DNA from: Clostridia bacterium
Lineage (GTDB): Bacteria; Bacillota; Clostridia; Christensenellales; Borkfalkiaceae
DNA: 64,000 bases
Assembly: GCA_017399185.1 (NCBI GenBank)
Contig: JAFQEA010000016.1
Span: forward strand, 329,379-393,378
Reading direction: 5' to 3'
The position numbers were made by a program, and so were the translations under genes. A model generated the notes under the pieces. That model did not search any database. It was not told the DNA's origin and was given only the letters and a program-made list of their open reading frames with translations. This document shows positions 33,657 to 43,417 of this stretch, piece by piece. Each line of letters starts with the position of its first letter. The first letter of the stretch is position 1.

Positions 33657-35456
33657 ATGTTAAAGGCTATTTTTACTAGAAAAAACTTTATAGTAATTGC
33701 ATTGGCTTGCCTGTACTCATTTCTTATGGTGTTCGTAGGGCTCTGTCTGGACAACAGCTCCACAGTCTTAAGCCCTAAAAACCCAATCAATTTATTGGCA
33801 ATATCTATAGGCTTACCGGCGGTTTCACCAAATATCAACGGCAAAATCACGCTCTTTTTAACGGGTGTATTTTTTGCTGTGTTCGTAACCGCTGTTATTT
33901 ACCAAAAACGCGTTGCTGTCGTTGCCGGCAGAAAGCCGTTTTCGCTAAAAATGATAGGCGCATACGCAATAACCGCGTTTTGTTGCTTGGCCTTTTCAGT
34001 TGGCGTTGGTATTTTAATCCAAAGCCCTATCTCTAAAGAAAATCTTACGATTTTACTCCGATATTTGGGTAACAGCATTTTACTTTCAGCATTAATTTAC
34101 ATAGTGCTGTTTTTAGGTATTGGTTCAATAGTAATGCTCGTTATTAACTTCCTTTTGGTCGATAAGCCGTTTAAGTTTTTCGACGCCAAGGACGAGCCTG
34201 TTTTTGACGATGACGATATCCATGACGTTTCCGGCAGCTTTGACGTTGATGCAACCGCACAAAGCGGACCTGTTGCAGGTTCAGGCGGCGGTATCGGCGG
34301 CGGCACGGGTGACGGGGAAGGCGGCGTTGGTGCAGGCGGGCAAACCATGGTTCTTGGCGACCGCGAAAAGGTTTTCCCAGAGCTTTCAAGCATTGACGAA
34401 AAATTCGACGGCTTTGACGCTGTTCCTGTTGAAAGCGACCGTGTAACCCTTCAGGAGATTGCAACGGGCTTCCGAAACTTTTTGGCACGCAATTACCAGT
34501 TATACTTTGATATCGACACGATACGCTTTTTCGTGAGCGGCTTTGGTGCTTCCCACTTTGAAATTTTAGAAGGTTTGTCGGGTACTGGTAAATCTTCACT
34601 TCCAAGATACTTTGCTAAATACGTCAGCGGTAACGTTTTGTTTATGCCCGTACAGGCAACCTGGCGTGACAAAACAAGCATTTTGGGCTTCTTTAACGAG
34701 TTTTCACAAACCTATAAGGAAACTGAATTCTTAACAAGACTGTACGAATCTGCTTATAACACGGACGAAATTAATATCTACGTATTGGACGAAATGAATA
34801 TCAGCCGTGTTGAATACTACTTTGCTGACCTTTTATCCGTACTTGAATATCCTGTTGAAGATTGGAAGTTAAAGATTATGAACGTACCGCATACGTTCGT
34901 TCCACCAATCAAGCTTGAAGACGGCTACGTACGTATCCCTGAAAACAGCTACTTTGTCGGCACGGCTAACCGCGACGACAGTACCTTCACTATCACCGAT
35001 AAGGTTTACGACCGTGCAATCACCTTGGACTTTGAAGTACGCAACCAGCCTTTCACCGTTAACGAAGAAGCCCCTGCAATCAGGCTTTCGGGCTCATACT
35101 TCCGTCACCTTTTAAACGGCGCAATTCAAAACGGCACGGGGCTTAATGATGACGATAAGGCAAAATTAAACCAGGTTTTAAGCTTTGTTTACGATAAATT
35201 TGACCTTGCTATCGGTAACCGTATCACCAACCAGATTTACAATATCGTTCCTATCTTCGTTGAATGCGGCGGTACAAAGGAAGACGCAATCGACTTTATG
35301 CTTTGCAAAAAGCTGTTTGCAAAGCTTGAAGGCCGCTTTGAAGAATACGTTAAAGGCGCACTTACAGAAACCTTAACGCTTATCCAAAGCGTTTACGGCA
35401 ACGGCGTTTTAAAACGTAGCGAAAAGGTTATCGAAAAGATTAGACGTTCATTATAA
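33657..35456 (+). CDS. Membrane-anchored McrB-like AAA+ ATPase
   Basis: A 599-residue protein. The first 170 residues hold four membrane helices (IVIALACLYSFLMVFVGL, ITLFLTGVFFAVFVTAVI, AITAFCCLAFSVGVGIL, LLSALIYIVLFLGIGSI). An acidic stretch and a Gly-rich linker (about 205-230) lead to a McrB/MoxR-like ATPase: Walker A LEGLSGTGKSS, Walker B IYVLDEMN, and sensor motif VGTANRDDS followed by DKVYDRAITLDF. Classical McrB is a soluble GTPase of a restriction system with an N-terminal DNA-binding domain; here membrane helices replace it. The next gene resembles DUF2357 partners that often follow McrB-like ATPases. The setting between a signal peptidase and an ABC exporter argues for a role in envelope assembly rather than restriction (inference). 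Confidence 0.75.
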   Translation: MLKAIFTRKNFIVIALACLYSFLMVFVGLCLDNSSTVLSPKNPINLLAISIGLPAVSPNINGKITLFLTGVFFAVFVTAVIYQKRVAVVAGRKPFSLKMIGAYAITAFCCLAFSVGVGILIQSPISKENLTILLRYLGNSILLSALIYIVLFLGIGSIVMLVINFLLVDKPFKFFDAKDEPVFDDDDIHDVSGSFDVDATAQSGPVAGSGGGIGGGTGDGEGGVGAGGQTMVLGDREKVFPELSSIDEKFDGFDAVPVESDRVTLQEIATGFRNFLARNYQLYFDIDTIRFFVSGFGASHFEILEGLSGTGKSSLPRYFAKYVSGNVLFMPVQATWRDKTSILGFFNEFSQTYKETEFLTRLYESAYNTDEINIYVLDEMNISRVEYYFADLLSVLEYPVEDWKLKIMNVPHTFVPPIKLEDGYVRIPENSYFVGTANRDDSTFTITDKVYDRAITLDFEVRNQPFTVNEEAPAIRLSGSYFRHLLNGAIQNGTGLNDDDKAKLNQVLSFVYDKFDLAIGNRITNQIYNIVPIFVECGGTKEDAIDFMLCKKLFAKLEGRFEEYVKGALTETLTLIQSVYGNGVLKRSEKVIEKIRRSL

Positions 35457-35464
35457 TTTACTTA

Positions 35465-35493
35465 AAAACCCGCCTATAAGTCGATTATTCGGC
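35465..35493 (+). repeat. Short interspersed repeat, copy 8
   Basis: AAACCCGCCTATAAGTCGAT followed by TATTCGGC, inside an apparent operon. Confidence 0.6.
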
Positions 35494-35575
35494 AAAAAAG
35501 GCACAAATTCACAATCAAAAATTGATATAGTTATTGCGCGCATAAGCGGCGCGGACAGATTTTTTGGAGTTTTGT

Positions 35576-36862
35576 ATGAGAAGTATTGAAAAAATTTCCT
35601 TACAGGAATTTATTTCAAATATGAATAGTTATTGCGTGGGCAACCCAACGGGTCAGGCGTTTTGTGATAACCTTGACCTGCTTGAAATGGGCTCATTGCA
35701 GTCTTTATCGTGCCAAAACGACAAGGAATATTTAAACCGCGTTGACAGAATGCTGCGTATCATTATGTCAATAGTTGCAAACCCGCACATTTCAAACAAG
35801 CGTGAAGAAGTCGTAACCCGTATAGAGCAAGCCCAACAGCTTTCCGAAGAAGAATTTACACGCGTCCTGCAGGACGGCAGTATGTGGAAGCGTCACAGGG
35901 CAAAAATGGTCCCTGAAAACGTTTATTATTACCAGCACGTTGACGAGCTTGCTATTTACGAAAACCAGTTTATCTGCTTATTGGTCGACTTATTGGATAA
36001 AGACCTGTCTTTATACAGCGATTTTTATTTAGCGCTTTTACCAAGCTATACAGACGACCGCCCAGCCGTTATGGACGGGGCGGCTTCACAAAAAATACTG
36101 CGTAAGATTGATTTACTGCGCAAGCGTATCAATTTTATCAAAAATACACATTTTTACAAGGTTGTCAGCAAAATAAAGCGTATCTCACGCAACGTTCAGC
36201 GCACGAATATTCTTTTAAAGGACAATCTTTATAAGCAAGCGTTCCGCTTTTACAGGCAATTTATCAGCTACGAAAACGAAGGTGTTGTTTACGACGACCT
36301 GCAAAGCTATTATTTTGTGCTTATCGTTAAGGATCTTTTAAACCGCGGCTTTACTTTTGACGGGCAATCCGCCCCTATGTTTGACGGCGAATGGTGCTTT
36401 AGTAACGCCCAGTTTAAGCTAAAGCTTAACTTTGATAAAGCATTGTTTGGCTTTGAGCTTTCAATCTGTGACAAATTCAGTAATCACAGCGCGCGCCACT
36501 TGCTGTTACTTTCGCCAACGATAAGCTTTTCTGAAATTAAAATACCGGAGCAAAATCTTTGGGACACGGTTGAAGCAATTTCGCTTTGGAATTGCGTTGC
36601 AGTTGATAAACCCGACAAAAAGCCCGTTGAAAGGCCTTTGACTGAAGCCCAGCTTGTTGCGCTTTGGCTAGAAAGCAAATTGGCGCATCCTATTGCAAAT
36701 GTGGACGTATATGCCCGTTATTGCCCTGTTTGTAAGGGTACGGGTATTGAAATTACAGACGGCGTACACGTTTGTAAAAGGTGTAAATCACAATACGTAT
36801 TTACCCGTAACGATAATAACGACACAATTTTATGGTTACAAAGGATTGGGGGTGTAAAATGA
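35576..36862 (+). CDS. DUF2357-like partner of the McrB-like ATPase, with C-terminal zinc ribbon
   Basis: I start at ATG 35576 (428 residues), with TTGGAG upstream. A helical N-terminal half leads to YYYQHVDELAIYENQFICL, a pattern like the DUF2357 proteins encoded next to McrB-type ATPases. A middle coiled region (KILRKIDLLRKRINFIKN) and a beta-rich part follow, then a zinc ribbon (YCPVCKGTG and VCKRCKSQY). I do not see a PD-(D/E)xK nuclease motif with confidence. No signal peptide or membrane helix, so it is cytoplasmic. Its stop overlaps the start of the ABC ATPase (ATGA), which ties ATPase, partner and exporter into one operon. Confidence 0.55.
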   Translation: MRSIEKISLQEFISNMNSYCVGNPTGQAFCDNLDLLEMGSLQSLSCQNDKEYLNRVDRMLRIIMSIVANPHISNKREEVVTRIEQAQQLSEEEFTRVLQDGSMWKRHRAKMVPENVYYYQHVDELAIYENQFICLLVDLLDKDLSLYSDFYLALLPSYTDDRPAVMDGAASQKILRKIDLLRKRINFIKNTHFYKVVSKIKRISRNVQRTNILLKDNLYKQAFRFYRQFISYENEGVVYDDLQSYYFVLIVKDLLNRGFTFDGQSAPMFDGEWCFSNAQFKLKLNFDKALFGFELSICDKFSNHSARHLLLLSPTISFSEIKIPEQNLWDTVEAISLWNCVAVDKPDKKPVERPLTEAQLVALWLESKLAHPIANVDVYARYCPVCKGTGIEITDGVHVCKRCKSQYVFTRNDNNDTILWLQRIGGVK

Positions 36863-37614
36863 GCCAAGTACCAAACAATCAAACAAAAACGCCTTCAATC
36901 GTTATAAAGGACCTACATAAGTCCTACGGCAAAAAGAAGGTTTTAAAGGGCTTGAATTTAGAAGTCTTCCCCGGGGAGCTTTTCGGGTTTATCGGTCGAA
37001 ACGGTATCGGTAAGTCCACCACAATCGACTGCGTTATCGGCAGCAAAAAGTACGATTCGGGCACTATAACGCTTAACGGCTTTGACATAAGGACCGAGCC
37101 TTTGCAGGCAAAGGGCGTGTTTGGCTACGTCGCCAGCGAGCCTTCCTGCTACGACGTTATGACAGGGTATGAGTACCTTGAGTTTATCGCAAGCATTTAT
37201 CACGTGTCGGAAGGGGATTTCGTCCGTAATATGCGCTATCTGTGCGGGAGATTGAAGCTCGACCAGAAGGAGCTTGGCAACAGGATTGCCAATTACTCTC
37301 ACGGTATGAAACAAAAGCTTTGCTTGGCGGGCAGTCTTTTATACAACCCGCCCATTTGGATTTTGGACGAGCCAACCGTTGGTTTGGACATTATGGCGGT
37401 TGAAGAGCTTAAAAAAATGATGCGCGAATACGCAAACCACGGCAAAACGGTATTCGTTACTTCACACAACATTGACCTTGTAAGCCGTCTTTGCGACCGT
37501 GTTGCCATTATTAACGAAGGGCAGGTAGCCGTTCTTTACGACCTTAATAAAGAGCCTAACCGCCGCTTGCACTTATCACGCGCATTTATGAAGATTTACG
37601 GAGAAGAAGTATAA
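36859..37614 (+). CDS. ABC transporter ATP-binding protein (ABC-2 type exporter)
   Basis: A 251-residue ATPase starting at the ATG that overlaps the previous stop, with GGGGGTG upstream. Walker A GRNGIGKSTT, Q-loop region YVASEPSCYDVMTG, signature NYSHGMKQKL (S-H-G-M replaces the usual LSGGQ), Walker B IWILDEPTVGLD, and the switch histidine in VFVTSHN are all visible. The layout is that of drug, lantibiotic or cell-surface exporters. Its membrane partner is the next gene, four bases downstream. Confidence 0.92.
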   Translation: MSQVPNNQTKTPSIVIKDLHKSYGKKKVLKGLNLEVFPGELFGFIGRNGIGKSTTIDCVIGSKKYDSGTITLNGFDIRTEPLQAKGVFGYVASEPSCYDVMTGYEYLEFIASIYHVSEGDFVRNMRYLCGRLKLDQKELGNRIANYSHGMKQKLCLAGSLLYNPPIWILDEPTVGLDIMAVEELKKMMREYANHGKTVFVTSHNIDLVSRLCDRVAIINEGQVAVLYDLNKEPNRRLHLSRAFMKIYGEEV

Positions 37615-37617
37615 AAA

Positions 37618-39210
37618 ATGATCAATTTACTGATAAAAGACTTCAGATTGATGTTCGGAAACAAACAGAACGTATCCCAACAGATCGTTTCTGCTGTTTT
37701 TTCCGTGCTCTTTTTTGTTGCTTTTATCGTAATTGAAGTATTTTTATTCAGGACAATTCTCAAAACAATAAGGGATATAAAATACGCTTCAACTGCGTTT
37801 TTAACCCTGTTTTTATTCGTAACGACTATTTTGATTACCGTAGGTAATCTTTTCCAGGCAAAAAGATTGTTTTTTGACGCAAAGGATATAGAACAGCTTT
37901 CTAACCGCCCCGTATCAAACACCCAGATTATTTTATCAAAGCTTTTGTATCTGTTTTTGATACATTACGCAACAAGTTTGATGTTTGAATACCCGCTGTT
38001 TGTGGCTTACGGCACGCTTATTGGCAAAATGCCAATGTTTTATTATCTGTGCCTTTTCTATCCTGCGGCAACCTTCTTTTTTGAAATGGGTATTGCACTT
38101 TTATTGGTTTATCCGCTATGGCTTTTCACAAGGTTTATGAAACGCCGTTTTTGGCTGGAAATGACAGTTTCTTTAGTGCTTATCTGCAGCTTGACGTTGG
38201 TTTATTCGTACGTTTTAGACATTTTTATTAAATTGGTCGCAAACAACGATATGCTGACGTTGTTTTCACAGCAATCAATCAACGGCTTTATTAAGTTCCA
38301 GCGCAACGCCTTCCCCGTTAACTTTTTAGTTGACATTTTCTTTAATAAAAGCACGTCCGCGCTGTTTCCGTTTTTATGTATATCGCTTGGCGTGTTCGGC
38401 TTGGGGCTATCGGTTGCAATTTTTGCCTTTGGCGACGTTCGCAACGTATCTGCAAGCATTACCGTAAACCAAAAGCCACGCCCCTTTAAGGATACGCCTA
38501 TCTGGCGCGCCCTTGTTAAAAAGGAATTCAGCTTAATTGCAAAAAATTCCGATTATATCTTCAGTTATACGGGGCTGTTGATTGCCCAGCCGCTTTTATT
38601 GCACTTCGTAATAAAATCCATTAACACGGTCTTAAAAAGCGGCACTATACAATACTTTGCAAGCCTTGTTCCGGGGCTTATAGATTACGTGGATATTTTA
38701 ATGGTTATGCTGTTTACGGTCATTATCAACCAGGGTGCAAACAGCTATATCACCATGGAAGCCCGTACTATCAAAAACATGAAAACTATCCCCGTGCCTT
38801 TTAGCACGCAGTTATTTATAAAGGTGGCAATACCGTTCGTTTTATCAACGGCGTCACTTCTTGTCAGCTGTATCGTTTTATGGCTGACAAAAACGGTCAG
38901 CTTTAAAATAATGCTCTTTGCATTGCTTATTTCTATCGTTTTATTATTCGTATTCCAGGTCATTTCCCTTTGGGAAGAGCTTTCTATCCGTCACGGCAAG
39001 CCAAGGTCGACCTTTGTTTCAACCTTGTTTTCATACCTGTTGCCAATAGTTTACGCGGTAACTGCTATCGTGCTATCCTACACGGGCTTATCAAGCAGCG
39101 TAACTATTTTATTGGGTCTTGCCGTCATTATCGTTATCGGCGCAGCACCCGTTGCAATAGTGTTTACGCGCGCTAACGACATGTTCTTGAGTCTGGAGGC
39201 TATCAACTAA
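37618..39210 (+). CDS. ABC-2 type transporter permease
   Basis: A 530-residue protein with about 12 membrane helices in two halves (for example AVFSVLFFVAFIVIEVFLF, PFLCISLGVFGLGLSVAIFA, IMLFALLISIVLLFVFQVI) and a cytoplasmic joining part (FGDVRNVSASITVNQKPRPF). It pairs with the ATPase just upstream. The substrate is not clear from sequence; location suggests a surface polymer component or a small peptide of this locus. Its TAA overlaps the ATG of the next gene, so the pump and that protein are co-translated. Confidence 0.85.
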   Translation: MINLLIKDFRLMFGNKQNVSQQIVSAVFSVLFFVAFIVIEVFLFRTILKTIRDIKYASTAFLTLFLFVTTILITVGNLFQAKRLFFDAKDIEQLSNRPVSNTQIILSKLLYLFLIHYATSLMFEYPLFVAYGTLIGKMPMFYYLCLFYPAATFFFEMGIALLLVYPLWLFTRFMKRRFWLEMTVSLVLICSLTLVYSYVLDIFIKLVANNDMLTLFSQQSINGFIKFQRNAFPVNFLVDIFFNKSTSALFPFLCISLGVFGLGLSVAIFAFGDVRNVSASITVNQKPRPFKDTPIWRALVKKEFSLIAKNSDYIFSYTGLLIAQPLLLHFVIKSINTVLKSGTIQYFASLVPGLIDYVDILMVMLFTVIINQGANSYITMEARTIKNMKTIPVPFSTQLFIKVAIPFVLSTASLLVSCIVLWLTKTVSFKIMLFALLISIVLLFVFQVISLWEELSIRHGKPRSTFVSTLFSYLLPIVYAVTAIVLSYTGLSSSVTILLGLAVIIVIGAAPVAIVFTRANDMFLSLEAIN

Positions 39211-41834
39211 TGAAAAAGAAAAATTTATTGGTGCTTCTTATAATTCCGTTTTTAATCTCCACACTCACAATCGTTTCAGTAAACGTTGCTTACAACCTGG
39301 TTGACGTAGATATTTCTTACATTGAGTGGGATTATGAAGACGTCGTTGCTTACCAGGTATCCGAACAGCTTATTCCGCTTAAGGCCGTTGGCGTAAACCA
39401 ACGCCACGCAAAGGTCAGCCAGGGCAATAACCTTGTCTGGAAGGCTGCAAATAAGGACGGCACGACCGAGCCTTACGCAGCCGTTATCCGCCAGGGCGAT
39501 AACTACTTTTTGAAAGCCGTTGCCGAAGGCAACGTCGTCGTCACTTGCTCAAACCAAAAGGGTAACGTTTCCCGCAGCTTTGACTGCATTGTGTTCAAGG
39601 ACGGCTACATTTCAGTCCGTCCGGTCATTGCAAACAGCCGCGTTGGCAAGGTTGACGATACAATATATTATGGCGAATACGATTTTGACGGGTCTAACGC
39701 AAAGAAAAACGCGTCCTTTGATATCGTCGTTGAATGCCGCCCGACAAGCGTTTTATCAACTATGTCGCAAGAGCTTGTAAGCTTTTCCGATACGCTTGAC
39801 GTTGAGCTTGACTGGAAGGGCGCTACCGAAGAATCGGGCGCAATGCGCGTTTACGGCAGGGTAAATATTGACGTCACCGACTGGATAAATCAATCTTCAA
39901 AGGCAAACGTTACGGTTAAGTCAAGCATTGACACCTATAAGCCGGGTGTTATGGATTTTGAAATTGTCAGAAACGGCTACAACGTATACAATTATCAACA
40001 GCTGCTTGATTGTACCAACCGCTCAACTGACGGCAAGATTGCGGTTTTGCAGGTATCTTTTGACAGCGAGCAAAACTATGCTTATTATCTTTCAACGACC
40101 AAGCATAAACCACAATACCAAAACGTTAAATGTATGGGCGACCTGAACGGTGATAACAAGGCGGATTTCGCGCTTAACAACAACACGGTTGTCCCAATCA
40201 AAACAAAATATAATCACTTATTCCTTGAGCAGTGGAACGCCGCAAACCCCGATAAAAAGGTCAGTTTGGACGTTTTGACCGGGCTGTACGTTCAAAAGGA
40301 TTTTTACGGTAACGGACACACTATTAACTTCCACGACCTGACCTATCCGTCAAAGGGCGGCACGGTTTTGGAAGACGGCACCGTTTCCTTGCCGGAGCTT
40401 GCTTCCACAGACTTATTCCGCGGTCCAAAATCCTTCTATACGGTAGGCGATCCAAGCGGCCAAGGGCTAAATTTGCTTACAATCTACGGGCAAGATAACT
40501 CGGGTATGTACGCCAAGGGTAATCTTACTATTAACGACGTGGTTTTACAAAACTGCGATAACGACGGCAAGCCACTTAACTTTTTGGAAACCGTCGGTAC
40601 TGTTTTAGAAGTCGATACCGACTTAAACGACGACCTTGAAGCCGATTTTGACGCACAAATCGCGGTTAAAAACTGCAGGCTTTCAAACGGCAAAAACATT
40701 GTCCGCAGCTTCAGCAGTAATCTGCTTTTAGATAACTGTATGCTATCGAACGCGCACAACTTTTTGTTCTTTACGGGCTCAAACAAGTACGCGCAGGTTG
40801 ACGGAAATAAACAGCAAAATATACTTTCAACGGGCGGTAATACCACCACAACCCTTAACAAGTTTTTGGACGAAAAGGGTGCTGGTAACAGGATTTTAGA
40901 CGACTATCTGTCGGCAAAATACGGCAATGACCGCGCGTTTAAGGATTCCCAGCAAATGCAGGAATGCTTATACGGCCTTGGCGGAAAGCTTAATTCCTTC
41001 TCAATCCAGGCGGCGCTTACAACCAACCTTGCAGGGCAGTTCAAGGGTCAAACGGAAATTAAAGATTGCATTATGAACACGTCCGGCATTGCTTCAATCG
41101 CATTGGAAAGCTTGTTCAACGGGCCTTACTTATTCAATAATAAGATCCCGAACACTATATCAAAGCTATTTGACGTGGTTGAAAATATGGGTATGCTCAA
41201 CTCCTTTGATTGTTACAATATTGCGGGTACGTCCTATCCGGTTAAGGTCACAATCAGCGGCACAACCAAGTTTTACGACTATAAAATGCTTGACGCTATT
41301 GACCTATCCGGTCTTGTGCACGAAGATATTTCAACCTTCCTAAGTATGTTCGGCAGTCTTACCGGTAACAATAGCTATAACGTAACCATTGACGAGATTT
41401 TCCCGATTAAAAACCTTCTTGGCAGGTACGTTGCACAAAAGGGCTATGACGGCAAAAATACCCAGTACAGCGGTAAGGTCAATATCCCCGTTGTATTTTA
41501 CGGCGGCGGTGCAAACTATTCCCAGATTGAAATAGATAAAAACGCCGACTTATTCAATGAAGATATGATCGGGCTTCGTGAAGGGACCGTTCAGACTTCA
41601 CAGGTTAACCTTTTGGACAGGTATATTTATCTGCCAAAGGTTTCGCCAATCGGCATCGTGCAAAATCTTGCTCAAGCCGATATAGACAAAAACACGCTTA
41701 TCAAAACCGTAACTATCGTTACGGGGTACGAACCTTTTGAATTTGTGTTCGTAAACGGCACAAATTACTATGACGACTATCTGTCCAAGCAAGAAACAAA
41801 CCTTCTTGAACAGCTCAAAAACAATTTAAAGTAG
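39210..41834 (+). CDS. Membrane-anchored exported protein with Ig-like and beta-helix-like regions
   Basis: An 874-residue protein. A single N-terminal helix (LLVLLIIPFLISTLTIVSV) exports and may anchor it. Residues about 45-135 look like a bacterial Ig-like domain (AEGNVVVTCSNQKGNVSR). Residue ~310 carries an EF-hand/dockerin-like calcium loop (DLNGDNKADF). Residues about 360-700 have repeated NGHTINF, TINDVVLQNC, VKNCRLSNGK and LLDNCMLSNA motifs, typical of a parallel beta-helix. The protein is stop-start overlapped with the ABC permease, so it probably works with that exporter at the outer face. Function unknown. Confidence 0.7.
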   Translation: MKKKNLLVLLIIPFLISTLTIVSVNVAYNLVDVDISYIEWDYEDVVAYQVSEQLIPLKAVGVNQRHAKVSQGNNLVWKAANKDGTTEPYAAVIRQGDNYFLKAVAEGNVVVTCSNQKGNVSRSFDCIVFKDGYISVRPVIANSRVGKVDDTIYYGEYDFDGSNAKKNASFDIVVECRPTSVLSTMSQELVSFSDTLDVELDWKGATEESGAMRVYGRVNIDVTDWINQSSKANVTVKSSIDTYKPGVMDFEIVRNGYNVYNYQQLLDCTNRSTDGKIAVLQVSFDSEQNYAYYLSTTKHKPQYQNVKCMGDLNGDNKADFALNNNTVVPIKTKYNHLFLEQWNAANPDKKVSLDVLTGLYVQKDFYGNGHTINFHDLTYPSKGGTVLEDGTVSLPELASTDLFRGPKSFYTVGDPSGQGLNLLTIYGQDNSGMYAKGNLTINDVVLQNCDNDGKPLNFLETVGTVLEVDTDLNDDLEADFDAQIAVKNCRLSNGKNIVRSFSSNLLLDNCMLSNAHNFLFFTGSNKYAQVDGNKQQNILSTGGNTTTTLNKFLDEKGAGNRILDDYLSAKYGNDRAFKDSQQMQECLYGLGGKLNSFSIQAALTTNLAGQFKGQTEIKDCIMNTSGIASIALESLFNGPYLFNNKIPNTISKLFDVVENMGMLNSFDCYNIAGTSYPVKVTISGTTKFYDYKMLDAIDLSGLVHEDISTFLSMFGSLTGNNSYNVTIDEIFPIKNLLGRYVAQKGYDGKNTQYSGKVNIPVVFYGGGANYSQIEIDKNADLFNEDMIGLREGTVQTSQVNLLDRYIYLPKVSPIGIVQNLAQADIDKNTLIKTVTIVTGYEPFEFVFVNGTNYYDDYLSKQETNLLEQLKNNLK

Positions 41835-41847
41835 GAGGACTCTGTTT

Positions 41848-43089
41848 ATGCGCAAGATATCATTAATTGCATTGCTGCTTGCTTTGTGTTTAGTACTATC
41901 TGCATGCGGAGGCTTTGTCGACCTTGGCGAAGAGGAGGCAAGGCAAATTGATAAAATTGAACAGCATACCGATACAAGCGGTATAGTGTATATGGATATT
42001 TACTTTGTCGGTGAAGACACACCGCAGAGTATTCCTTTACCAAGCGGCGCAAACGGCACCAGCATAGGGTTTTCTTCAAGCTATGACGAAGACAACCGCA
42101 AAACAATCGTTACGGTAACCTTTAGCGACGGGTCCGACCCCCAAACCTTTGACGTAAAGGACGGGCAGGCCATCACCAAGGTTGCTATCGTTGAAGGCGA
42201 AATCGGCGTTGGTGACGTTTTGTACTTTTATTGCGGTAACGACCCCGTTGGCGAAATCCCTATGAGTAAAATCAAGGGTAAGGACGGCGCAACTTGGCTT
42301 ACAGGTACGTCTGCCCCAGCGGACGCCGCAGGCAAAAACGGGGACTTCTTCCTTAACACCGCCAAATTTGACGTTTATATCAAAAAGAACGACGTCTGGG
42401 AGCCTGTCGGTAACCTTACCGGCGTTGGTATTGATAAGATTGAAACCTATGAATCTGCTGACGGCAACGGCCTTAAAATCACTTACACCAACCCCGATTG
42501 GGAGCCTACAATCGTTCTATGCCCGGGCATTATTGACATAAACTTAAAGCTTTCCGACGACAAAAAGGAATTTGTGTTTGAAGTTTTATTAAGCGACGGC
42601 ATTGTCAGCGGAAACGGCTCCACACAAACCTTTTCAAAGGAATTTGCCGTTGCGCGCTTCCCCCAATGGGAATCGGGTAACGACTACCCAATGCCTGAAG
42701 ACGGCATCGTTGGCGACTTTTATTTCTATGAGCCAACCCAAACCATCCTTCATAAAAAGGTAAGCGGCTGGGTTACAATCATCAGCTTTAACGAGCTTCT
42801 AACCCCTGAAAGCGAAACGGTAAACGTAACCTTTAACGCAGAAGGCGGCAAAATGAAGCCACAAGGCTATACAAACCCGACCGAGCGTTATACCATGAGC
42901 GTAACTAAAGGCACTTACGTTCATTTCCAAAAAATACCTATCCCCGAAAAGGACGGCTTTACCTTTATGGGCTGGTACACCGTACCAAATCCCAACCCGC
43001 TTGTAAACGGCCAATTTACCGATATGGTGCCCGTTACAGACGACATAACGCTCTACGCATACTGGGTGGCAAACACGCCCACAACCTAA
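41848..43089 (+). CDS. Lipoprotein with collagen-like segment and one InlB-B repeat
   Basis: A 413-residue lipoprotein: signal LIALLLALCLVLSACGG with the lipobox cysteine at about residue 20. Residues about 145-175 carry a KGKDGATWLTG stretch and a KNGDFFLNTAKFDVYIK motif found in collagen-like and tail-fibre proteins. The C-terminal 80 residues form one InlB-B repeat (FNAEGGKMKPQGYTN, DGFTFMGWYTVP, ITLYAYW), the same type as in the giant adhesin. It is 13 bases behind the previous gene with AGGAGG, and is the last gene of the cluster A operon before the tRNA array. Confidence 0.75.
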   Translation: MRKISLIALLLALCLVLSACGGFVDLGEEEARQIDKIEQHTDTSGIVYMDIYFVGEDTPQSIPLPSGANGTSIGFSSSYDEDNRKTIVTVTFSDGSDPQTFDVKDGQAITKVAIVEGEIGVGDVLYFYCGNDPVGEIPMSKIKGKDGATWLTGTSAPADAAGKNGDFFLNTAKFDVYIKKNDVWEPVGNLTGVGIDKIETYESADGNGLKITYTNPDWEPTIVLCPGIIDINLKLSDDKKEFVFEVLLSDGIVSGNGSTQTFSKEFAVARFPQWESGNDYPMPEDGIVGDFYFYEPTQTILHKKVSGWVTIISFNELLTPESETVNVTFNAEGGKMKPQGYTNPTERYTMSVTKGTYVHFQKIPIPEKDGFTFMGWYTVPNPNPLVNGQFTDMVPVTDDITLYAYWVANTPTT

Positions 43090-43130
43090 AATAACGCGTT
43101 TTAAAGGGTAATCACTAAATATTTATAAAA

Positions 43131-43161
43131 CAAAAAGACCATTAAATGATGGTCTTTTTTT
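43131..43161. terminator. Bidirectional terminator between the lipoprotein gene and the tRNA array
   Basis: AAAAAGACCAT pairs with ATGGTCTTTTT with T or A runs on both sides; it can end the plus-strand lipoprotein operon and the minus-strand tRNA array. Confidence 0.8.
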
Positions 43162-43271
43162 GTACTCCCACCGGGAATTTGCCGTTTCCCGCAGGCGGGA
43201 GCCTCGGCAAGAATGCCGTTCGCTTCGCTCACTCATTGCGAACCCTTTCTGGGTTCTCATCCTATGGGAAC
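43162..43271 (-). pseudogene. Degenerate tRNA-Arg-like unit 4 (3' half plus T-loop insert)
   Basis: On the minus strand the 5' part is only TTCCCATAGGATGAGAACCC and a hairpin; the sequence from GGGTTCG on contains a 60-base insert and then the intact tRNA 3' half ATTCCCGGTGGGAGTA without CCA. Confidence 0.6.
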
Positions 43272-43305
43272 AAAAAAACGCAAATCTTAATGATTTGCGC
43301 TTTTT
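43272..43305 (-). terminator. Terminator after unit 3
   Basis: On the minus strand GCGCAAATC pairs with GATTTGCG, followed by seven T. Confidence 0.75.
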
Positions 43306-43417
43306 GGTACTCCCACCGGGAATTTGCCGTTTCCCATAAATGGGAGCCCTCGGCAAGAATGCCGTTCGCTTCGCTCACTCATTGCGAACCCTTTCTGGGT
43401 TATCATCCCATGGGAAC
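43306..43417 (-). pseudogene. Degenerate tRNA-Arg-like unit 3 (3' half plus T-loop insert)
   Basis: Same layout as unit 4: a 5' remnant TTCCCATGGGATGATAACCC, GGGTTCG, a 61-base insert, and the tRNA 3' half ending GTGGGAGTACCA. The D-arm and anticodon arm are lost. Confidence 0.6.

Noticed and set aside
33657..36862. A McrBC-type restriction system
   Set aside because: No DNA-binding domain, no clear nuclease motif, no methylase, and the ATPase has membrane helices; context is export and surface assembly. Kept only as ATPase/partner similarity.
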